Notes under the pieces: generated by a model
What the model was told of the DNA's origin: nothing
Database searches by the model: none
Seen by the model: only the letters and a program-made list of their open reading frames with translations
In this document: piece by piece, positions 58,779 to 64,000 of the stretch
How positions within the stretch are numbered: position 1 is the first letter of the stretch
Layout of the letters: every line of letters starts with the position of its first letter
Made by a program: the position numbers and the translations under genes
Origin: DASRDE01 sp035938175
GTDB lineage: Bacteria; Vulcanimicrobiota; Vulcanimicrobiia; Vulcanimicrobiales; Vulcanimicrobiaceae
Assembly: GCA_035938175.1 (NCBI GenBank)
Contig: DASZHD010000010.1
Location: forward strand, 14,297 to 78,296
Length of the DNA: 64,000 nt
Reading direction: 5' to 3'

Positions 58779-59462
58779 ATGACGAAGATGTCGCACGCCG
58801 TGTTTAGGTTCAAAGCCTCCATGCCATGGGGATTCGTCGCCGCCGCAGCCGTAGCAGCCGCGGCGCTAATCGATCCCGTTGTCGAAGGGCTATCTAATGG
58901 CGGCTTCTTCGGCCCCGGCCGCTTCACCGACGCAAGTAACGCAGACGTTATTCCGGCGCTTTGCGTGGCGGCTGTTCTGTTCTGCGGCGCCGTCGTTTCC
59001 ATGACGCGCACGATGTTTTCGCAGGAGCATTATCCGCCGCAGTGGCTGCGGCGCTGTGCGCGTGAATTGCACGCGACCTCGTTTGTGCCGCTGCTTCCTG
59101 CGATATTCGCCCTGCAGTTGCTCTCGCTATTCGCGATGGAGACCGTGGAGCAGATTGTGACGGCCGGACACCCTCTTGGCGGCTTCATTTGGCTCGGTGG
59201 CCCCGTTGTCGTTAGTATCGCAATGCATCTGATTGGATGCATACTCGTCACCATGCTGCTTTCGAAGATCGTCACGGTCTCCGCACGCACGGTCGCGCGC
59301 ATCCTGCATCTCGCCATTGCGGTGCTTCGCCGCATCTCGGCTACTGCGCCGTCCTTGCGACTCCGGTTTAGGTGCGCGCTTACGCCGCACGAAGAACCAT
59401 GCCGCCGCGCGTCCCGTGGCCGCGCTCCTCCGCTTTTCCTATCGGCCGACCCAGCTTACTAA
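58779..59462 (+). CDS. Membrane protein of unknown function
   Basis: A 227-residue product with four hydrophobic segments (FVAAAAVAAAALIDPVVEG, PALCVAAVLFCGAVVS, LLPAIFALQLLSLFAME, VSIAMHLIGCILVTMLL) and a basic C-terminal tail of ~50 residues. Not recognised. It lies 25 bp after the transporter and may belong to the mgtC transcript. Cytoplasmic motifs are absent. Confidence 0.7.
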   Translation: MTKMSHAVFRFKASMPWGFVAAAAVAAAALIDPVVEGLSNGGFFGPGRFTDASNADVIPALCVAAVLFCGAVVSMTRTMFSQEHYPPQWLRRCARELHATSFVPLLPAIFALQLLSLFAMETVEQIVTAGHPLGGFIWLGGPVVVSIAMHLIGCILVTMLLSKIVTVSARTVARILHLAIAVLRRISATAPSLRLRFRCALTPHEEPCRRASRGRAPPLFLSADPAY

Positions 59463-59501
59463 ATTCGCGCGTCTTGGACGCGCTCCGATAGGATTATTTC
59501 A

Positions 59502-60620
59502 ATGAAATCAAAGCGTATTGCTGTGGCGCTAGCACTCAGCATGTTGGCCGTTGCCGGCACGTTCTTCGCTCTCCACGACCGCATCGCAAGCCAGGTGACG
59601 CAGGTCACGGCTCAACGAGAATTCGGGAGCGATATCCTGAACGTCTTGCTTCTGGGTTATCAAGAAGATGAGGGGAATTCAGACACGATCCTCGTTGCGC
59701 ACTTGGACACCGTTCGCCGCACGGCGACGCTCGTATCCATACCGCGCGATTCTTGGGTCGAGATACCAGGGCACGGCCACTGGAAAATCAATGCGGCCAT
59801 CGGCTACGGTGGCCCCGCCCTAGTCGCCGGAATCGTATCGAAACTCATTCGCGCCCCGATCGATGCCACGATTGCCCTTCGCCCCGAAGACGCAAAGCAG
59901 ATCGTCGATGCGATGGGCGGACTAAACGTTGACGTCGATGAGGACATGGACTACGACGACAATGCCGGGGATCTCCATATTCACCTTCGTAAAGGCGAGC
60001 AGTATCTCACGGGCGGTCAGGTACTGGAATACATCCGGTTCAGGCATGACGCCCAATCAGACTGGGGCCGCGTTCGGCGTCAACAGCAAATCCTCAAAGA
60101 CATTTTAGGCGAACTCAGCTTGCCGCAAGAGTGGGCGAAAGTTCCGCACGTGCTCGCTCTTGCTGCCAAAGACGTAAAAACTACGTTGACGCAAACGCAG
60201 ATCGCCGCGCTGTTGACGATCTATCGTGGCGTCCCGGATGATAACGTGCGTACGTTCACGATGCCGGCTCGCGACGGGTGGGTAGGCGATGCGTCGGTAG
60301 TGTTCCTGAACGAGCGATGGGCCAGATTAATCGGGCGCCTTTTATTCTCCAAAAGCGAGCCGCCGGGAGACGAAGTGGTCGTTGCCAACGCAACGGGCGA
60401 CAGTATCTTAAATAGAACTGTCGTAGCTGCGCTACGCGGCGGTGGCTGGAACGTGCCCACGTTCATCGATCAACCCGTGAAGAAGACCACTCGGGTATTG
60501 GGCACGAACGCAACCGGCCGGGCTTTGGCAATCATATTAGGAACAACGGCAACGCCCAACAACGCTCGACAAACGGTACTCGTACTTGGAACCGACCTTG
60601 CTCCGGATAGCGATGGATAA
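59502..60620 (+). CDS. LytR-CpsA-Psr (LCP) family cell-wall ligase
   Basis: Transfers glycopolymers from undecaprenyl lipid to peptidoglycan. 372 residues with an N-terminal signal anchor (VALALSMLAVAGTFFALHD), the LCP domain (~45-215: SDTILVAHLD; SIPRDSWVEIPGHGHWKINA; YIRFRHDAQSDWGRVRRQQQ) and a C-terminal LytR_C domain (VVVANATGDSILNRTVVAAL). The conserved Arg and Asp residues of the pyrophosphate site are present. The stop overlaps a small membrane-protein gene. Confidence 0.93.
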   Translation: MKSKRIAVALALSMLAVAGTFFALHDRIASQVTQVTAQREFGSDILNVLLLGYQEDEGNSDTILVAHLDTVRRTATLVSIPRDSWVEIPGHGHWKINAAIGYGGPALVAGIVSKLIRAPIDATIALRPEDAKQIVDAMGGLNVDVDEDMDYDDNAGDLHIHLRKGEQYLTGGQVLEYIRFRHDAQSDWGRVRRQQQILKDILGELSLPQEWAKVPHVLALAAKDVKTTLTQTQIAALLTIYRGVPDDNVRTFTMPARDGWVGDASVVFLNERWARLIGRLLFSKSEPPGDEVVVANATGDSILNRTVVAALRGGGWNVPTFIDQPVKKTTRVLGTNATGRALAIILGTTATPNNARQTVLVLGTDLAPDSDG

Positions 60621-60903
60621 ACGCAAACCGGCGCTCGCGGCGATTGGCATACTTGCCATCATTATTGCGGCGGATGCCGTCTGGTTTTTCGCGGTTGGTT
60701 TACCGCAGCATCCGTTCGCGGCTGCGCCGACGCCGCTTCAGAGTCGCGCGTCCTTGAAGATGCGCGAAGCGTACGAGATGGAGAAAGAAACCGCGGAGGC
60801 TCAGGATTGGGACCGTCAGCGCGTTATCAACACCGCAATCGTTATCCCTGGGGTAGCCTTGCTTTGTGCGGCGGTTATACTGTTCATTCGAAATACTTCG
60901 TAG
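60613..60903 (+). CDS. Small two-TM membrane protein, unknown
   Basis: A 96-residue product from ATG 60613, which overlaps the LCP stop (ATGGATAA). Two transmembrane segments (AIGILAIIIAADAVWFFAVG and TAIVIPGVALLCAAVILFI) flank a charged loop (KMREAYEMEKETAEAQDW). Not recognised. Coupling suggests it helps the LCP enzyme. Confidence 0.7.
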   Translation: MDKRKPALAAIGILAIIIAADAVWFFAVGLPQHPFAAAPTPLQSRASLKMREAYEMEKETAEAQDWDRQRVINTAIVIPGVALLCAAVILFIRNTS

Positions 60904-60934
60904 AACTGTACTGCGGCAGATCCATGACTGTTCG

Positions 60935-61567
60935 CTAGGGCCTCCGCTTGCCTGCAGTTATCATCAGTGCGCGAATGTTGTCGACCTGCGCCGGTGTGAG
61001 GCAACCGGTGGATAGCAAAACGCTTTCGTCGCCCGCGTTCCACAACGTGTTCAGCGCAGCATTATGCATCTGGCTTTCGAACCAGCTTGCGAGTTTCGGG
61101 TTCACCGCCGCGTAGCTCTTGGGGATGATGATGAACGTGGATAGCGCATCATTTCCCTTGCGTAGATCTATGCTCGGACACCGGTACGCCGCAATGAACA
61201 CTTCGTTACCGGTGCTCGATAAAAGCATGAGCTTCTCCTCGCGCGGCACGCCAGCGGGCCATACTACCCGATAGGGCGCCTGACGCGCCAACGTGGAGAA
61301 ATCCGCTGCCGTCGGATGCGTGAACTCGCGCGACGGCCCGAAGAGCTGCCAGTTTCCGAAGCGATGATCGACTTGCAACGGTATGAAGTGAACCGCAGCG
61401 GCAGCGAGCGCCGGTACGACGATAAGGAGTGCAATCGTAAGCGCGCTGCGCCAACGGGCCTGACGCGCCGGCTGGCCAGAACGGCGTGCCGTTATCGTCG
61501 TAAAGTCGAATCGCGGGACCTCGATCGCTTCGATGCGCCGCTCCAGCGCTTCCAGACAGTCGTTCAT
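60935..61567 (-). CDS. Probable anti-sigma factor
   Basis: A 210-residue single-pass membrane protein: a short N-terminal cytoplasmic part (MNDCLEALERRIEAIEVPRF), a transmembrane segment (ALTIALLIVVPALAAAAVHF) and an extracytoplasmic domain of ~145 residues with two cysteines (YRCPS, STGCLTP). The start overlaps the sigma gene stop by 4 bp, the standard layout of sigma/anti-sigma pairs. No zinc-binding HxxxCxxC motif is visible in the N-terminus, so it would be a non-ZAS type. Confidence 0.75.
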   Translation of the reverse strand: MNDCLEALERRIEAIEVPRFDFTTITARRSGQPARQARWRSALTIALLIVVPALAAAAVHFIPLQVDHRFGNWQLFGPSREFTHPTAADFSTLARQAPYRVVWPAGVPREEKLMLLSSTGNEVFIAAYRCPSIDLRKGNDALSTFIIIPKSYAAVNPKLASWFESQMHNAALNTLWNAGDESVLLSTGCLTPAQVDNIRALMITAGKRRP

Positions 61568-62094
61568 CCTGCCGTCTCCGTCGTTAAAAAGGCGCTATCC
61601 GGGTTTAGCGTGTCCTTGAGTTGCTGACGCGCGCGGACGAGGCGAAAACGCACGGTGGCACCTGGTATGCCGAGGACGCTCCCCATCTCGCTGCTGCTTA
61701 AACGGGCATAGTAATGAAGCACGATAACGGCGCGCAGTTCCGGTGAAAGCCGGGCCAGCGCACGCAGCACATCGAGCCGCGCGTCAATATCGATCTCCCG
61801 GCGCTCTGCACGCTGTGCCGGAATTTGATTGCGTTTTGCTGCCCGTATCGCCTCACGAACGACGATACGATAGGCCCACGAACGAAACGCATCGGCCGAA
61901 CGAAGACTCGCGATCTCGCGATAAATGATTGCAGAGGCCTCTTGAGCCGCATCCTTTGCGTGCGAATCGTCTTGTACGATCGACCGCGCGATTCTGAACG
62001 CGTGCGGCCAGAGCGCTTCTAACAGCCGTTCGACGGCATCACGTTGACCGAGACGAGCCGCCTCAACCATCTCCGGCGGTACGGTAAGCCGCAT
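61564..62094 (-). CDS. ECF RNA polymerase sigma factor
   Basis: A 176-residue extracytoplasmic-function sigma factor. Region 2: HAFRIARSIVQDDSHAKDAAQEAS and DAFRSWAYRIVVREAI; region 4: LSSSEMGSVLGIPGATVRFRLVRARQQLKD. No C-terminal extension. It probably answers an envelope signal through the coupled anti-sigma factor. The nearby LCP and metal genes are candidate targets by proximity only. Confidence 0.93.
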   Translation of the reverse strand: MRLTVPPEMVEAARLGQRDAVERLLEALWPHAFRIARSIVQDDSHAKDAAQEASAIIYREIASLRSADAFRSWAYRIVVREAIRAAKRNQIPAQRAERREIDIDARLDVLRALARLSPELRAVIVLHYYARLSSSEMGSVLGIPGATVRFRLVRARQQLKDTLNPDSAFLTTETAG

Positions 62095-62226
62095 GCACCT
62101 CTCCCTTGGCTTGCAGATTTCTTACAAGAGAGGCGCTTTGCCCGTCCAGCTGTTGGCGGGAGGGTAGGAATTAGGACGCAAACGACCGTTAAAGCGCCGT
62201 TTTCGACCGACCCAGTTCCACACACA

Positions 62227-62478
62227 TCACTCGATCAGCTTAACGTCCTCCAAGCGCACAGTCACGGTATTGCCCTCCGGTCCCTCTACTTCGAGTAGAC
62301 GAGACAGTATCGGAACTCCAAGAGCGTGAGCCATGTTCTCATCAGTGATGTGCGTTAGTCCCACTACGGCACCGGCAGTAATACCCGAGGCTGCGATCAC
62401 TGCTTCAGAGACGATCGCGACTTCTGAGTTCCAGGTTATTGGCCAGAACAATGCCTCTAGCGTTGAATCGGCAGCCAA
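62227..62478 (-). CDS. Small protein of unknown function
   Basis: An 83-residue product from TTG 62478. The C-terminal part (ILSRLLEVEGPEGNTVTVRLEDVKLIE) is well-formed beta-type sequence, and the middle (ASGITAGAVVGLTHITDEN) is Gly/Ala-rich. No signal or motif. Not recognised. The TTG start lacks a clear ribosome-binding site, so coding status is moderate. Confidence 0.45.
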   Translation of the reverse strand: MAADSTLEALFWPITWNSEVAIVSEAVIAASGITAGAVVGLTHITDENMAHALGVPILSRLLEVEGPEGNTVTVRLEDVKLIE

Positions 62479-62725
62479 GGTGCACCATCCGGATTTGGAA
62501 CGTGCGCATGGGGTTGCTGCGCTCTTGGATTGGGATGGTTTGATGGCTTGTGCCCCGAGTCGATCCCCATCCCTGTAAAGTTACTGTCGGCGTCGCGCAC
62601 TTGTATGGCCTTTCCGTTTGCCGAACCGCTCACAGTTCTCGTGGCTTAAGGCAGTTCGCCACGTCGAAAAAACGCGGCTGGTTAGCAATTTGTCAGCTGC
62701 GGCGCGATTTTTGCGGCTTTTTAGC

Positions 62726-62807
62726 ATGGGGAAGGTGGGATTTGAACCCACACGGGTTGTGCCCGGCCGCTTTTGAGGCGGCTGCGTCTACCGTTCCGCC
62801 ACTTCCC
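62726..62807 (-). tRNA. tRNA-Leu (anticodon CAA)
   Basis: An 82-nt class II tRNA on the minus strand with acceptor GGGGAAG/CTTCCCC, discriminator A, anticodon stem GCCGC/GCGGC and loop CTCAAAA. Its 5' 20 bases overlap the end of the large minus-strand gene upstream. Confidence 0.95.
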
Positions 62808-64000
62808 CGGCGCTTCGGCTCGAAGGGCGCCGATTCGCGAACGCCCGAAGCCGGGCCTGCGCCTGCGCTTCCGAGGCGGCGGCCGAGACACCGTAATAGA
62901 CGTGGCACGGCGAGCCTGGATGAAGTAGCAGCGTGATCAGTGCGTCTCCCGGATGGCGTGCGATTGCGTGCGCCGCGACGCCGGCGGCATTCCAAGCGAC
63001 CAGCGTGACGCGGCCGCGTTGCGCGTCGAAGATGCCGTACCCGTCGGCAACGCGCAGTATTTGCGACGACGGCGAGAGCGCCAGGGATGAAATTTGTAAG
63101 GGACGCTCATTGGAGGAGCCGGTAAACTGCGCCGACGATATGATTTCGAACGCCGTGTCGTTCGGGCGCATCACGATCGTGCGGTGGAATGTCGCGCCGT
63201 GTTGCGGCGCGTCGGGAGCCGTGTATGCGAAGGTCGCGTACGCGCTTGAATCGCGGAGTCCCGCTTGGTATGCGTAGCAACGGTTGAACGTTCCGGCGGG
63301 AATCGGGTGCGTGTATTTTGCGATATAGTCTCGCGGTGAAGGCGGAAGCTGCGGCGACCACGCCTCGCGCAAACCGCCGATTGTCGTGAACAAGTTCTCG
63401 CCGGTCGCCTTGTCCTCGAAAATCAGCGCCCGAGCACCGGAGCAGGGTGATACGATTAGCCGCAGCGCGTCGTTCTCCAGGACGACGGCGGGATAGCCGT
63501 CGCTGTAGACGTCTGCTGCGTAGGCGATCGCAGTATGCCGCGCGATTTCGCGCAGCGGCGTGGCGATCGATGCATCAGGGCGGAGGGGGAGCGAGCTTTC
63601 ACCCTTCGATTCCTCAGGGTGCTTCGATACCTCAGCATGACTAGGCGATACCTCAGCATGACTAGGCGATACCTCATCATGACTAGGCGATACCTCAGCA
63701 TGACTAGTGGCGGCAGCAGCCTTTGTAAGTGGAATCAGCGCTGCGTCTCGAGCCGCGACGGTAAACTGCGGAACGTCGTACCGTATCCCGCCCGCGTGGA
63801 CGTGCGCCGCGGCAACGTGCTGCCGCGAACGTTCGTAGTTCACGACATCCAAGAATGCAACGCGTCCATCATCACTCGTCAGCAGAACCGCGTTAGGAAT
63901 TCCGCCCGCTGCGGGCGACGCAATCTTCGCGGAGCGCGCACTGGCGACGATCCTTCCGCCGCGCAGACGAAACGCGGCAAGCCGCCGGCGCACTGCCGCG
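62788..64000 (-). CDS. Large protein of unknown function, 5'-truncated by window edge, with repeat-derived insert
   Basis: The frame is open to the right edge, so the N-terminus is outside the window. At least 403 residues. No catalytic motif recognised; C-terminal part is beta-rich (FNRCYAYQAGLRDSS, FHRTIVMRPNDTAFEII), possibly a carbohydrate-processing or surface domain. Residues encoded at 63602-63708 are four tandem S-H-A/D-E-V-S-P heptads followed by KHPEESKGES, written by a copy of the dispersed intergenic repeat. The TAG stop lies inside the tRNA-Leu D-arm sequence, so gene and tRNA share 20 bp. Confidence 0.75.
   Translation of the reverse strand, partial: AAVRRRLAAFRLRGGRIVASARSAKIASPAAGGIPNAVLLTSDDGRVAFLDVVNYERSRQHVAAAHVHAGGIRYDVPQFTVAARDAALIPLTKAAAATSHAEVSPSHDEVSPSHAEVSPSHAEVSKHPEESKGESSLPLRPDASIATPLREIARHTAIAYAADVYSDGYPAVVLENDALRLIVSPCSGARALIFEDKATGENLFTTIGGLREAWSPQLPPSPRDYIAKYTHPIPAGTFNRCYAYQAGLRDSSAYATFAYTAPDAPQHGATFHRTIVMRPNDTAFEIISSAQFTGSSNERPLQISSLALSPSSQILRVADGYGIFDAQRGRVTLVAWNAAGVAAHAIARHPGDALITLLLHPGSPCHVYYGVSAAASEAQAQARLRAFANRRPSSRSAGEVAER
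63602..63708. repeat. In-frame 21-bp tandem repeats derived from the dispersed repeat
   Basis: Four 21-bp units (CGATACCTCAGCATGACTAGG, one base change in unit 3) occupy 63625-63708, preceded by CCTTCGATTCCTCAGGG. The arm sequence matches the 11-kb and 21-kb copies. On the minus strand each unit encodes seven residues without a stop. Confidence 0.92.

Noticed and set aside
62550..62936. Plus-strand ORF of 128 codons across tRNA-Leu
   Set aside because: It is antisense to a tRNA and to the end of a real gene, with Arg/Ala-rich shadow composition.
63602..63708. Possible CRISPR-like array of 21-bp repeats
   Set aside because: The units are directly adjacent without unique spacers, are in frame with a gene and match the dispersed repeat. 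No cas genes are present.

Overview
The window is 64 kb of GC-rich bacterial chromosome with no phage, plasmid or insertion-sequence genes. Lipoproteins with Cys-Gly-Gly-Gly lipoboxes, a secreted 'stalk-domain' protein, repeat-rich exported proteins, a short-type LeuCD and Firmicutes-like housekeeping gene order suggest an uncultivated lineage such as Candidatus Eremiobacterota (WPS-2) or a relative. This is an inference from protein style; no 16S rRNA is present.

Layout. 1-2.6 kb: 3' part of a subtilisin-like lipoprotein and two small proteins. 2.7-9.1 kb (minus): a tightly packed run metY, CoA-binding protein, LuxE-like acyl-protein synthetase, LuxC-like acyl reductase, class III aminotransferase, Gfo/Idh oxidoreductase. 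It encodes a possible carboxylate-to-aldehyde-to-amine route with no luciferase. 9.2-11 kb: leuC-leuD. 11-16.5 kb: a perfect 102-bp tandem repeat and exported proteins ending in an S53 (sedolisin) peptidase. 16.5-24.3 kb: rpmE, prfA, prmC, pyrG, two glycosyltransferases, a stalk-domain protein and a HIT protein. 24.4-36.4 kb: an EXORDIUM-like lipoprotein, then rpsU-yqeY-nfeD-floA-phoH-ybeY-dgkA/PAP2-CNNM-cdd-recO-ruvX-mltG-DUF1292-GT28-doxX, which follows the Bacillus order closely. 36.4-38.2 kb: five tRNAs around tadA, with a partial tandem duplication of the last tRNA gene. 38.2-46.8 kb: a second EXORDIUM-like lipoprotein, a GNAT protein, an S9 peptidase, SCO1, an M20 amidohydrolase and small proteins. 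46.8-53.6 kb (minus): a seven-gene overlapping chain cysA-sbp-cysT-cysW-crp-aroA-methyltransferase. 54-64 kb: a beta-propeller-like lipoprotein, GH26 glycosidase, MgtC, a His-rich transporter, an LCP protein, an ECF sigma/anti-sigma pair, tRNA-Leu and an incomplete large protein.

Three themes stand out. (1) The LuxE/LuxC/aminotransferase cassette. (2) A dispersed inverted-arm repeat (consensus close to GTCATSSTGAG...TCGAAGG) that lies between genes but has also entered coding sequence, supplying the C-terminal tail and stop codon of one glycosyltransferase and an in-frame heptapeptide array in the last gene. (3) Several tightly coupled genes whose conserved N-termini begin at AUU or CUG, with no AUG/GUG/UUG available.
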